Source: Diorhabda sublineata
Lineage: Eukaryota; Arthropoda; Insecta; Coleoptera; Chrysomelidae
Length of the DNA stretch: 64,000 nt
Direction: 5' to 3'
NCBI RefSeq assembly: GCF_026230105.1
Contig: NC_079474.1
Location: 42,856,294-42,920,293, forward strand
Of the stretch, positions 47,701-57,691 are shown in pieces. Below the pieces are notes generated by a model. It was given only the letters and a program-made list of their open reading frames with translations. It had not been told where the DNA came from and did no database searches. Position 1 is the first letter of the stretch, and every line of letters starts with the position of its first letter. Both the position numbers and the translations under genes were made by a program.

Positions 47701-48153
47701 CCAATAGTTAGAAGAAGACTTTTACAGCATTTAGCTAATTGTCTAAATCAAGGTTCAAAACCTCAAGAAGTGCCACAAGTACAAGTCCATATATTGCCGA
47801 ATACGCAAAAACCTCTAGAACAACAAGTTCCTCAAACAAGCGGGATTATATTGAGTAACGGCAATGGTACTGGTGTTCAATTAGTACCTACTAGATTACC
47901 TAATGGAGATATAGCTTTAGTTCTACCAGCGTCTTTACAACCGCAATCACATTCTTCTCCTGCAGTGCCTTTACTAGTACCAATTGTTCCTGAGAGAACA
48001 GCATCCACGAACTCCGCTACTAGTGTTTATTCTAATTATTCACCTAGCCATAGTCCTGAACCTATGGAATCCATGTACAGCCAGCCTAAACCTTTATCAC
48101 TTGTTGTAAGAAAGGCGGAACCTATAGAAGAAAAACCTTGGAGGCCTTGGTAA
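32618..48153 (+). CDS. h: Hairy, bHLH-Orange transcriptional repressor (three coding exons)
   Basis: The coding exons 32618-32746, 40898-40993 and 47521-48153 join in frame to 285 residues. Known role of the family: a nuclear DNA-binding repressor that acts in segmentation and neurogenesis by recruiting Groucho and CtBP. Visible in the sequence: the basic region with the HES-type Pro47 ([20 protein letters not shown]), helix-loop-helix to about residue 101 ([18 protein letters not shown]), Orange domain about 110-152 ([19 protein letters not shown], then [12 protein letters not shown]), a conserved [11 protein letters not shown] block at 201-211, a PLSLV CtBP-binding motif at 266-270, and the terminal Groucho-binding WRPW at 282-285. 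ATG 32618 is the first Met after an in-frame TGA at 32600 and has G at +4. The protein is shorter than the Drosophila protein because it lacks long Gln/Ala runs. It is hairy rather than an E(spl) gene, judging from the bHLH sequence and the PLSLV motif. Confidence 0.95.
34490..34720 (-). pseudogene. LINE 3' end fragment in hairy intron 1
   Basis: The minus-strand reading gives [11 protein letters not shown], then [18 protein letters not shown] with stops. This resembles the GKxEGKRGxGRKxxSWLxNIRxWTG tail of a group of insect LINEs. The plus strand contains tcggttccgtgccttcttca, a phrase I associate with the 3' UTR of such elements. Only the tail is left. Confidence 0.45.
36300..36490. other. 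GC-rich, CRE/E-box-bearing segment in hairy intron 1
   Basis: Within AT-rich intron there is a patch with gaagtgacgtgacacagcgc, a TCACGTGA palindrome (36373-36380, E-box CACGTG) and gcgacaggcgcgtggcgctg. It may be an enhancer or the end of an unrecognised element. CACGTG is a site class bound by bHLH repressors of the HES kind. Confidence 0.35.
39330..40180. repeat. Degenerate repeats in direct and inverted orientation (hairy intron 1)
   Basis: The phrase ttctactttgttccaaaata plus gcatagagctgaaaa (39448-39482) recurs as ttctattttgttccagaacg plus acatagagctaagac (39696-39731). Its complement recurs near 40020-40065 (tggaacagtatagaacaatc, ccagagcaaccaacaaaata). The units are diverged and about 240-250 bases apart. 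The class is unknown. Confidence 0.5.
40898..40993 (+). CDS. h: hairy coding exon 2
   Basis: 32 codons encoding the basic region and helix 1. The acceptor is a long pyrimidine tract ending TTTTGCAG at 40897. The donor is GAC|GTAAGT at 40994. Both flanking introns are phase 0. Confidence 0.95.
41390..41720 (+). pseudogene. LINE reverse-transcriptase N-terminal fragment
   Basis: The + strand frames read [20 protein letters not shown] followed by ELL, then [18 protein letters not shown]. They match [22 protein letters not shown] and the downstream [17 protein letters not shown] motif of RTE-like LINE reverse transcriptases. The palm with the YADD box is absent. It lies in the same transcriptional orientation as hairy. 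Confidence 0.7.
43090..43420 (-). pseudogene. Jockey-type LINE fragment
   Basis: The minus strand reads [48 protein letters not shown] and MLHGMYP. They correspond to the KLxxLLGRxSxLSLxNKLLxYK, YGIxLWGxASxSNI and NAPWYV segments that follow the reverse-transcriptase palm in insect Jockey elements. Stops and an unreadable stretch show decay. The reading continues weakly to about 43620. Confidence 0.7.
44694..44726. repeat. AT-rich palindrome
   Basis: ATTATGATA-ATA-ATTAA faces TTAATTATCATAAT, giving a 14-bp near-perfect stem with a 3-base bulge. Such stems are expected by chance in AT-rich DNA. Confidence 0.5.
46280..47250. repeat. Probable non-coding repeat element in hairy intron 2
   Basis: The stretch has the low-complexity look of long insect repeats: phrases such as ggtgccccttttcgggggtg, acgtataactctgtaatg and aattgacggagttataacc, and many runs of aaaa/tttt. 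The paired phrases gttttttacgtataactctg and aaattgacggagttataacc resemble one another. Its ends were not found. The classification is an impression, not a match. Confidence 0.35.
47521..48153 (+). CDS. h: hairy coding exon 3
   Basis: 210 codons plus TAA, encoding the loop, helix 2, Orange domain, C-terminal region and WRPW. The acceptor TTTTTTTGTTACAG ends at 47520 and has a tctactaaac branch-point-like sequence about 20 bases upstream. The longer open frame starting at 47467 is intronic before 47521. Confidence 0.95.
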   Translation, partial: PARHSKLEKADILEMTVKHLQNLQRQQIAMSAAADPSVINKFRAGFSECASEVGRFPGLDPIVRRRLLQHLANCLNQGSKPQEVPQVQVHILPNTQKPLEQQVPQTSGIILSNGNGTGVQLVPTRLPNGDIALVLPASLQPQSHSSPAVPLLVPIVPERTASTNSATSVYSNYSPSHSPEPMESMYSQPKPLSLVVRKAEPIEEKPWRPW

Positions 48154-48540
48154 AACTTTTAGTTTAGTTTGAAGAAGAGCCTTTGTTTGATATTACGGCT
48201 CAGTGATTTATGATAAGTTTGAGGTTGATACACTAACTAGTTTGCAATTTCATTATTTCGAAAAGTCTGTAAATTGTGCAATAAATTTAATATATGACTT
48301 GTAAAACTGGTTGGTATTCATCGATAGATATTTTTTTGTAGAAGTATTTTGAGAAAAAAAAATTGTGATATCATAGATTACGTTAAATCAGTATTAACAT
48401 TTTCCTAAATTTTAACTAACTATATCTCATCTTTTTTCTGTAGCTTATGCTAGTCTGTCATTTCTCAGAGTTTTTTAATATTATTCTATTAAGAGAAAGT
48501 ATGCCCTTACTACTTTTTATTAATAAAAATCTTAGATAAT
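48154..48540 (+). promoter_or_regulatory. hairy 3' UTR with candidate polyadenylation signals
   Basis: AATAAA lies at 48280-48285 (127 nt after the stop) and at 48532-48537. The true cleavage site cannot be told from the sequence. Confidence 0.55.
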
Positions 48541-48544
48541 AGTA

Positions 48545-49375
48545 AATTTAAATTTTTTTTTTATTTTTGGATGGGTATATTTGATAATTGGTAAATCGAA
48601 TGAAGAAAATTTAGGTTCTGCATAAAATTTTTCTGTTTCTTCTTTTCTGGAAAGACAAATTTGCTATACAACTTTGATTTTTCATTATAATTGTGATGAT
48701 TAATTAAAATAATATATTTACATATATATCTATCTATTTTTATTTGTAAGAATATTATAAGTGCCTTGTAAACAGCAAGATCAAGAATGTCTTCCAAAAG
48801 AATTTTTTCAAGTGCCACTAACAACTGTTCGATAGTTAAAAATTTTCTAAGTTAATGTATATATTATAAACTATATGAACTTTTGTATAAAATGTGTATT
48901 TTTGATTAATTGAATTTATTACGTTTATCAAATATTATGTATGAATAGAATTTAACGAAAATATTGTAAGTAAATATATACAAACTATTCCAAAAGTTTT
49001 TTTATTTCATCGTGATATTGTTTATAGAACATAATTGGATATTCCAAGAAATCCTTAACTCACCTTGAACGTGGACTTTCGCTTAAGGCTAGATGATTTT
49101 GAATAAAACTAATTTTAATAGATCAGGACTACAAACCACCTATTTTATAGACAGTTTACACTGATTATACAAGATCTGACCTTGTGCACAATCTTTTAAC
49201 ATGGTTAAGGTCACGATACACATACATGGTATGCGTATGCAGAAGCACGCTCGATATCATCCGTGGAAAGTTATCCACGAATTTCTACCGCAAATATTTT
49301 TTTGAAAATTGAAAATTAAGTGAATAAAAATTTTTTAAACGTGTGTTTTTGTACATATTTCACGATTCTGAACCG
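48545..49375. other. Intergenic, no gene seen
   Basis: AT-rich sequence downstream of hairy. The frames at 48561 and 49320 lack motifs. Confidence 0.4.
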
Positions 49376-49378
49376 AAG

Positions 49379-50060
49379 CCCCAAAATGGTTTCAAATTTC
49401 CTTCAAATATTGCAAAGGACAATTAATAAGAAACGTATTAACAAAAAAATTGTGATGTTACCATTTTTGACAAAGTCAAAAAAATTCATTAAGTTTTCGT
49501 TTGATCGTTCGTTTTAATATCGATGCCCCAAAATTTTTATGAAATTTTCTTCAACTATTGCAAATGACACTTAATAAGGAATCTATTAACAAACAATGTT
49601 GAAGGAAATTTGAAAAACTTTTGAGGGATCGATATCAAAACGAACGATACGCGTTAACGCTTAAACAAAAACTTATGAATTTTTTTGGCGTTATCAAAAA
49701 TGATAATATCACAATTTTTTGTTAATAGGTTTCTTAAAAAGTGTCTTTTGCAATAATTAAAAAAAAATGGAAAAATGTTGGGACTTCGATATCAAAACGA
49801 ACGATGCGGGTTAGCGTCCAAACGTAAAATTTATGAATTTTTTTTTGGCGTTATCAAAAATGATAATATCACAATTTTTTGTTAATAGGTTTCTTTAAAA
49901 GTGTCTTTTGCAATAATTGAAAAAAAAAATGGAAAAAGGTTGGGACTTTGATATCAAAACGAACGATGCGCGTCAGCGCTCAAACGTAAATGAATTTTTT
50001 TGACGTTATCAAAAATACTAATATCACAATTTTTGGTTAATTGTTTTCTAATTAGGTGAA
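49379..50060. repeat. Satellite-like array, about 146-162-bp units, with an orientation switch
   Basis: Two units run in one orientation (ccccaaaatggtttcaaatt at 49380 and ccccaaaatttttatgaaat at 49526, 146 apart). Three units then run in the other (gatatcaaaacgaacgat at 49631, 49788 and 49950, so periods of 157 and 162). The first pair contains the complement, atcgttcgttttaatatcga (49504-49523). Each unit also carries gaattttttt-g-cgttatcaaaaa and a following atatcacaattttttgttaa phrase. The switch falls near 49600. Confidence 0.75.
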
Positions 50061-50064
50061 CTTT

Positions 50065-51640
50065 GTAATAGTTAAATAATTTTTCTTTATTTTTGGGGTC
50101 TTCTATTAAAAATCAATTCAATATCAACTGCAGATTATAAAAATATGTATATCTTATATTTAGACAGACGTGATCTAAGCCCTTTTTGTACCCTATTCGT
50201 TTTTTTTTGACGGGAAAACGAAATTTCAAAGCAAAAACCATAAAGGAAAATAAATTTTTTGTGAATAAAATATTTTTTTCAAACATAAATAATAAAATTT
50301 GAGCTTTGTTACTACTACTATCCTCACGATAATCAGCTGCACAGTTTTTAGCAGAGATTAAGCGTTAGACACGAAACCATCTTTGCTTCCAGCGTATACT
50401 TTCATTGTTTTCATCCGCCTAACGAACGCCATATTTCTATTTATTTAAAGAAATTTATGAATTAAATAAATCTCACCAAGTCACGCCACTGCTTATCACA
50501 GACTGTCTAGCAGGAATATTTCAAAGAAATTGTGTACATACGCCTTTCGATAGCTTCGGCCAATAGAAATGCATTTATGTTTACGATTCGATGTTTTCAT
50601 TGGAGATGATGAATTTTGACATACATTCAACGTGGACTGATGGTTTGTTAGATGTTTACCGAATTTTACGTGGCGAATAAAAATTATTTTTCATTTCTTA
50701 ATTTGGTATGAGTGCCGTACATATTTATGAAATATTGATTCTTTCTCGCATAACTGTCTTCTGCAATTGTGACGTCACGTTGGAATCAGAATGTCTAAGT
50801 AAGTATAATGTATGCTGTATATCTGATTAGTGTTTTATTTTGATTCTAAAAGTAATATTTGATGCAAAGACAAGTCTATATTTGCATTATTTTTTATGGT
50901 TATTTATCAGTTAAATTTCACATTCTTAAGGCCGCGTCCGGTTTACAAGGAATATAATTTCCTGAATAAACAATGTTTTAAACCTAGACACTTTGCTTTA
51001 TAAGGAGCTACCCTCATCGAAATAAATAAACTCGCTCCAAAAGCAATAACATATAAACAAGGGGTATCGTATTCTAAATATTTCCAACCATCCTGAAACC
51101 GTTTTTGTATAATTGTATAATTCTGCAAGTGAATCAAAAACAATATAAAATAAGAACAATTATTTTAAAAAATCGGAATTCTATGCGTTATTTTGTGATT
51201 TACGACATCCATTTACCATATTTTAAATTATTATTCGTCAATCCACAAATCCGAATTTTGATGGAAGACGCAAATTTTGAAAAAAGTATGAATCAGAAAG
51301 AAAAACTTGAGTTTGCTTGAGTGAGCTTCGAAACTTTGTGCATAATTTTGAATACAGAAGCCTAATAGGAACAATGCTTTGCCATTGTAAAAATCTTAGA
51401 TGCAACATGAGCGTGAGTGTGCACTTAATTATTAATTATGATTAATTATTAATTCCTAATATCGTTTTTTTTTGAAAACCTTGAAATACCGTAAAACCTT
51501 ATGCTTAGGATTTTCTTGATTTTGACTAATATCGTTTTGGGAGATTTCTATTTGCAAATTGCAATTATGATAAAAGTTTTGTTTTGGCTTCACAAATCGT
51601 TAGCTACAGTGTTGTTTGACTAAATCCCGGGGAAGTACCC
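50065..51640. other. Intergenic, no gene seen
   Basis: No motif recognised. The frames at 50943-51320 overlap on both strands and are not coding-like. Confidence 0.4.
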
Positions 51641-51660
51641 GAAAAAAAAAATAAAAATGG

Positions 51661-51701
51661 GGTGGGCAAAGTTGTAAGCAAATATTTCAACTTTGCCCAC
51701 C
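51661..51701. repeat. Perfect 14-bp hairpin (GGTGGGCAAAGTTG)
   Basis: GGTGGGCAAAGTTG at 51661-51674 is complemented exactly at 51688-51701, with a 13-base loop. A related caactttacccac follows at 51764-51776. It lies just beyond the 3' side of the pogo-like transposase tail and could be its terminal repeat. Confidence 0.7.
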
Positions 51702-51989
51702 GACTTAAAATTGCCGAAAAGCAATGATAACCGCGTTAATAACCAACTTTACCCACAATAATGTTTTTAAAAAGGTTTGTGCATGTATGGGAGTTGAAAA
51801 ATCAAACGAATATGTTTTAAAATATTTTTTTTATTACAAAAATCAAAAAAGATCACGAAATCTTAATAAATAAAACATTTGTTCATAGAAAAACTTAAAA
51901 CTAGGTTACATTTTCTCTGTAAAAAAACAAAAGTAGATTTCTTACTTATAAAAAAAAATCACAAAATAAAAATATGTTTCTTAGGTAAT

Positions 51990-52425
51990 AGTCAGCCTGA
52001 AGTTTGAATCTTTCGAGGTTTTCATTAAAAAAATGTCGACCTCTTTTTATCTCGGGCTCGTTAGTATCATTTCTATATCTAAAAAAGTTATATCAGAGAT
52101 ATCATCACAGTTGGAGTAAATAAAGTAACTTTCGTTTATTCTTAAAAATTTTATGATGTAAGTGTCTTCAACATCAGACACCGACAAAATTTTGCCAATG
52201 AAGTGCTTCATGGTTTTTTTTTGTTGCAAAACGAACAACAATATATGTTCCTTCTTCTAGGTTCAGGTACACATTTGCCTGCTTCTGCTTCTTCTTGATT
52301 ACTTCCATAGTGTCTTCTTTATCATCGTCTTCATTATTGGCTTTGGTTGATTGACTCCTCTTCAAACATTTCAATGTTTTCTTCTTCAATTCCATTTTGG
52401 CCTGTTTCATTTTCTTTATTATTTA
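51990..52425 (-). pseudogene. pogo-like transposase C-terminal tail, frameshifted
   Basis: On the minus strand an acidic linker (EDILNNKENE, MFEEES, 52410 downward) leads to KKQKQANVYLNLEEGTYIVV and RFATKK. After a one-base shift in an A/T run comes HFIGKILSVSDVEDTYIIKF, then FIYSNCDDISDITFLDIEMI. The order (GxYVLVxF, YVGKI, YxVxFLR, FxxPDxxDxSxVxxxDIxxxLP) resembles the C-terminal domain that follows the DDE core in insect pogo/Tigger-like transposases. The catalytic core and the CENP-B-type N-terminus are missing here. Confidence 0.55.
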
Positions 52426-52429
52426 GTAT

Positions 52430-53125
52430 ATCCTCAAATCTTAGAGGTTATTTTTGATACGAGTGTTGTTTTATTTTGTAAATGAAAAAGTTGAGAAATA
52501 AGCGGAGCGAATTGAACAATTTCACGAACAAACAAAACCACTTTTAACTTAAATATCATAGAAAGTTTTTTGTATAACTCTCCTATTTTGATAACAAAAT
52601 AGGCAAATTTGAAATATTTGAATAATGACAAAACTGCGTCAAAATAATTTTTAACACGCTTACACGTAAACAATCACTTTTAAAACTGTTGACTGTCATT
52701 AAAAGTATCACTTTTAATTCCTAATTTCATGCTAAAACTATTGCGACTTACGTTACTAACGTAAAATGTCTACTTCCAGTGAGTATTATTAGAATTCGAG
52801 TTGTGCCCCTTTGGAATTAGCCGCTCAGGATTTCTGGCTTATCAAGCAATAATTTGCAGCATCGTCACTGTTCATGGAATGTTTCTACATCACCAGTTTA
52901 CTTGAAGTCGATTACATAACGAAAATTAGTAAAAATAAACAACTTTCATGTCTTTATACGTTGTTGTTGTTAAGTGAAAACATTTATATTTGAAAATGAT
53001 CTTTTTTGACCAATCCAACATTTTAAATCATTTTCGATGTTGTAAAATACTAATATTAAGTAATACCTATGCTAATGAGAAGATATACCATTGGAAACAT
53101 TATTAAATAATACCAACAAAACGAC
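52430..53125. other. Intergenic, no gene seen
   Basis: Nothing recognised on either strand. Confidence 0.4.
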
Positions 53126-53129
53126 GGGA

Positions 53130-53297
53130 TCGGTACTGAACACACTGTTTATAAGTACAACAACTCAATTTACCTTCAGTCTCTGAAGACGATAACTTGG
53201 TTATCGAAACGCGCATCAAACAGTATAATTGTAATTGTTGGTGTGGTGGTAGTGAAAACAGTGAGGTTAGTATAAATATCACCAACGGTTCCAAAAA
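53130..53297 (+). repeat. Dispersed palindrome-containing repeat, copy C
   Basis: The clearest copy: tcagtctctgaagac, perfect palindrome GATAACTTGGTTATC (53191-53205), cgaaacgcgcatcaaacagt, a gttggtgtggtggtagtgaa tract, then agtataaatatcaccaacgg. A short inverted piece of the right end (tactgaacacactgttta, about 53137) precedes it, so this copy also has facing ends. It is related to 9756-9890 and 17968-18125. Confidence 0.75.
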
Positions 53298-53299
53298 TT

Positions 53300-53980
53300 A
53301 GTAACAGGATCGTTAGCTCAAAAACCAATAATTGTAAGTTATGTATTTGTTTGACATAGTTATTGATGCCATGTTTTTCCCTTTCTCTTGTCTACATCTC
53401 TACCATTTCTCATTGGATTGTGCTCCCCTGATAGCATTAAATGGTCTCTCATTTGTTCAAACCATTTTAGCTTGTTCTTTTCTATAGTTTCAGCTATTGA
53501 TTCAAACTTAATTCGTCTCTTACTGCTTCTAATACTTCGTTTCTAATTTTGTCTTTCCTTCACTTTTCTTAAATATCTTCATATCGTCATATTCTCCTTT
53601 TTGTTTTGTTTATCAGTAGTCAGCTTCCACTTCGAACTAACCTAAGCCAAAACGGTTGAGAATTTTACTGAATAAGGGAAAAACAAAAAAATTTTCAGGG
53701 AGCGGCCAAAAAACGAAGTACGCATTCTTCTTTCTTCTTGCATGTCGTTTAAATTCCATTATTTGGAATGATGTAGCCAGAATTGAAGTAAGTGTAGCTG
53801 ATAAAAAATTTGAAGTTATAAGAATTGAAGGGGAAAATGATTCAGGATGACAGTCTTGGGAAGAAATTTAACTTTGCGGCTTACGTTATGATTTGGATGT
53901 TAGTGTAAACTAGTGAAGTTGGGAAACCTAGACTTCGAGCAAGGTATTATACTAATAATAAGTGCCTCAATATGCTTCAA
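53300..53980. other. Intergenic, no gene seen
   Basis: Nothing recognised. The + strand frame at 53656-53850 has no motif. Confidence 0.4.
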
Positions 53981-53985
53981 AACCA

Positions 53986-54335
53986 TCTAATGTTTTTCTC
54001 ATTTATTTAAACTGTTTTTATACGGTGGCGTGAATTTATACACAATTTTTCACATTTACTTTATTTAATTAAATACTGACACTATGCACTAAACTCTAAA
54101 CTATTCACTATTTATAATTATTATGCACTAATACTTAACTATTCACTAACTTATTATAATTTATTTAAATTGACCGGTTACTTTCCAATTGAGATTCTCG
54201 CTGATAAACAAGCGAGTATTTATACAAAAAGATGATTTTGGTTTTACAAAGTGAGCAAATAAATAAAAAAGCCTTAATTTCTTCTTCACAATTCTATAAA
54301 AACATATAAACAAATCGCCGCCGTCAAATAAAATG
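53986..54335 (-). repeat. LTR-like segment (solo gypsy-type LTR?)
   Basis: Read on the minus strand it has a TATA-like TGTATAAATA (near 54230), a long AT-rich stretch with repeated gtgaatagt/agtgcataat motifs, AATAAA signals, and an end gagaaaaacattaga. That end resembles the gaaaacattaca end of the LTR at 20283-20737. The start is uncertain; TGACGGCGGCGATTTG near 54324 is a candidate. No internal retroelement coding adjoins it. Confidence 0.45.
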
Positions 54336-54339
54336 TCAA

Positions 54340-55640
54340 TTAGAACAATTCAGCGACAAATGGATATGAAACTTGGAGAATCCGTTATTGAAACTAATTT
54401 ATTCGAGAGAAAAAAATCATTTTTCATTGTTTTGATTTTATACGAGGGTTGTAAACGAATCACAAATGTATATACGTCGTGTAGGAGGTCTGTAGGCATA
54501 GCGTGTTTGTAAAATAACAGTGCAGCAAGGGCAGTTACAGCATAGTACTACAGGGACGTATTCCGCACGATTACAAAAAGCAAAATGTATAGGACATCTA
54601 CTGCAATGTAGCACATTTTGTCTTGTGACTTTGGTACAGTCGTAGTAAACAGTGAAAGCAATATAAATATCTCAAACGGCTTTAGAAATTGCAAAACTAT
54701 AGAAGCAAATTATAAGGGACGTGAAAAGATCCAAAATTGTAGCGTTACATTTTGCAATTCTCTCGAAAATTTGGTCTCATTTATGATTTTCGCAAAATTG
54801 AAAGATTGGATGCTAGAAAACAATATTATAACATTAAAATGAACGTAGTGTAGTTTAGATCTCTTGATGAAAAATTTTATAGATTAAATGGTGCAAGAAC
54901 CGTTCCAACGTTGCATACCCGTCTCCAAGAAATTTAAAACCGTCTTACGCCACGTAACTACCAAACTTTAGTTGATGAGATGCTTAACAGTACTACAAAT
55001 TCACTTGTTTGAAACATATCTTTATAAGGGTAATTTATAAGTATCAGACGTATAACCTTCCGACGACAAAGTTCAAACATTTCTTTGACGTTTCAATTAA
55101 ATCCTTTATTTCCAATGATTGAATGATGTCTTTCATTCACGAAATACGTACCAGCGGCGTACTCAAAATGTTAAAGTTGCGAATGTCGTTAATATTTTAT
55201 GTTCTTTTTGCTTCCAAAATGTGTTTTATATTTTGAAAAAGTTTGTTGAAGGTTTATTTGCTATTATTCATAATAAGACCCGGATCAAATAGTTGAATGA
55301 AATCAAAAATACTCCTTTGACAAGTATTAAATGACTTGAACATACTAAATTTAGGTTCATCTTAATCTACAAACATTTTCCATTCCGACTTATATTCAAA
55401 AAGTTTTCTCTTGAAAATTTAGTTTGGGGAGCCAAACTTGTACGGAAGATATTTCGTACAAGATTCCACATCTCATTTTTCTGCTTCTAAAATACGTAAA
55501 TTTCTTCCAAAGGAGGCTATTTCTCATCCTCTGTCATGCCTATCGTCTTAAGGTGATATTTGACATGGCAGTGTTCTGTCAAAAAACCGACCACCAGGTA
55601 AGTTTCTTACACTTCTTATCTAATTATTTAGCTTTCCGTT
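54340..55640. other. Intergenic, no gene seen
   Basis: acgagggttgtaaacg at 54442 resembles mariner terminal repeats but has no partner here. The other frames (54618, 55424) have no motif. Confidence 0.4.
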
Positions 55641-55649
55641 CAGTTCGTT

Positions 55650-55915
55650 ATTGATGTGACAATCTTATGAGGGCACAGAAGGGCTCTAGTCCAAAGTATC
55701 GAGTCGTTGCCCTTTTTTGGCAGTGCTTTTTCATTGCGAGGTATACTCTGGTGGTCTTTTACCCGTAGGGCTACTGTGATTCTGTTAGCTAGTGTTATTA
55801 GAGTTTGTTCATTTTCCCATGCTAGTTTGAAGATGCACTGAATAATGTTTAGTGACTTGAAGTCTCGAAGAGGATGTGATTGTGCTTTCTAAAGAGAGTT
55901 ATATTCAAAAAACCT

Positions 55916-55962
<47 letters not shown>

Positions 55963-56246
55963 TCTATCTGAAAAATAGTGAGTGATCTCGTCGTTGCTAG
56001 CGCTAGCTTAGAACCATCTGCATACCAGAGAAAATCATTTTTAGTTGGAACAGACGAGATGTTTTTAGCTAGAAAGTTTCCGTATGAATAATACAATGTA
56101 CTAGAATCATTTCTGTATCCACATCTTTCCTCAATTTTAAGCAGCCAAATTATAATATTTAAATTAGGGTTGAGCTCATGCCGAGTCCATTTTAGAATTG
56201 CCCCCCTTAACAAAATTACAATTTTAAATTGGATTTTTTTTTTCAA
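55650..56246 (-). pseudogene. RNase H domain relic of a retroelement, interrupted by (AT)n
   Basis: On the minus strand, 55959-56246 ends FLWYADGSKLALATTRSLTI then FQIE, resembling the YTDGSKxxxGxG...xxFQAE start of RNase H. After the AT tract, 55720-55840 reads FKLAWENEQTLITLANRITV, ALRVKDHQSI and PRNEKALPKKG, resembling the LxxWxPGHxGxxGNExADELAKxG end. The first Asp and the Glu are kept, and the last Asp (NEKAD) is lost. This domain occurs in I/R1/Jockey-like LINEs and in LTR elements. I favour a LINE. Confidence 0.6.
55918..55958. repeat. (AT)n microsatellite, about 20 units
   Basis: A pure TA/AT run of 41 bases lies inside the RNase H relic. Confidence 0.95.
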
Positions 56247-56249
56247 TAA

Positions 56250-57005
56250 CTTCTACCGTTTTGTAGGCAACAGTTTTTTGACAATTCTTTAATAGCTCTA
56301 TGTCAAGGTTATTACTAAAAATTGAGGACCTCAACGCAGAAGTTGCATTTAAGAAACAACCTCTATAACTTCTTCTTCTATACTTATTCCATAAAAAAAG
56401 GTAACTTCAAAGTTATCCAAGATAAATCTTGAGATTATTTACGGGTTTTTGGATTGACCGCTTGGTACAAAAACGGCTAATTGCCAGTAAGCTATTTTGG
56501 CAAAAAATAAATTCACGATTTTTGAAAACCCCCTTACTTCTTATGCAGATACGTTGCTGTACTATAAGATGGTAAAACATAAAACGAAATTAATACTTCC
56601 GGTAAATGAAAAACCGTATCCCTTTAAGTCTCGTGCCCTTTGAAGTCAGTCTACTAGAGAGTTTCATTCATAAAGTAAAGAACATATGGCGGTCTTAAAA
56701 AAGATATACCGTAAAAAGTGTGAATCGATTGTGTACATACAAAGAAATTACTCTCTCTATTTTTATTTGAAAAATACGTGAGACTAGGGTCAAGTAACGG
56801 ATTGAAGAGATTAGTGACTTTTTTGTTTGGTTTTTCTTTATTGTACATTTTCACTTAGAACTACACATCGATAACATTCAATTTATGGAACGATCTGTAT
56901 CTTGAAAACCATCATTTTTGCCGCTGAATTTTCAAAGTACGCGCAGCACGCTTTGATAGGATGCCATTCGTAAACAGAACGCCGTATAGTCCAGTCATTA
57001 TAGTA
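56250..57005. other. Intergenic, no gene seen
   Basis: AT-rich. No motif recognised. Confidence 0.4.
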
Positions 57006-57012
57006 AGTTCAC

Positions 57013-57332
57013 CTCGGAATTCGAGATACCCATCTGTAAGTCTGTAAATACTTGTATATTGACACCCTAAAAGTTGTCTCAAAACCTACATATGGTAGGG
57101 GGTACGCAACTATTAAATTCCAAGGTCAAAGGTCACAAAAATCGGTTTCTTGCGATATTTTTGTAAATATTTTATTTCCTATGGGTTTTTTGCTATTTGT
57201 ATTTATTATCAATATTGTAGAATACGAAATTCTTTACCAATTTTGTTTAAAAAAATTTTTTTACGGTGAACCCTTTTCGAGATAGAGGGCGGAGAGCGCG
57301 CGGTCACAGGATCACTTCAGGTCAATCGGTGC
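57013..57332 (+). repeat. Left terminal inverted repeat
   Basis: Partner of 58555-58872 (inverted). Contains gacaccctaaaagttgtctc and gggcggagagcgcgcggtca. Confidence 0.85.
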
Positions 57333-57691
57333 CTTTGGTCTAAAACGCACCATATATAGTTGATGAACTATCGATAAATCAATGATAATAAATATTTGTC
57401 AAATTTTATTAACTATCTTGTTATATTTTAACATTTTTTTCCTAACCTATCCACTTTTTATTCAGATTAATTTATTTAACAACACTTACCTGCCCATGTA
57501 ATTGCAGAATTGTTAATGAAAATATAGGAATTATATTTGAATTTTAACCTAATTAATATTAATAACTTCTTACATCATGAAAAAAAAAACAAATAAATTA
57601 TGAATTAATCTTTTTATTAAAAAATATCATTCAATACATTTATTTTTTTTGAATGTAAAAAAAATGGGTACAAAAACGACAATTTATAATT

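Noticed and set aside
49379..50060. CRISPR-like direct repeats
   Set aside because: The units are about 150 bases and contiguous, with no short repeat/unique spacer pattern, in a eukaryotic genome. They are satellite DNA.
57052..57285. 77-residue frame in the left TIR and its twin at 58618-58836
   Set aside because: They share sequence because the repeats are inverted copies. The composition is not protein-like and both open at non-ATG codons, so they are treated as repeat DNA.
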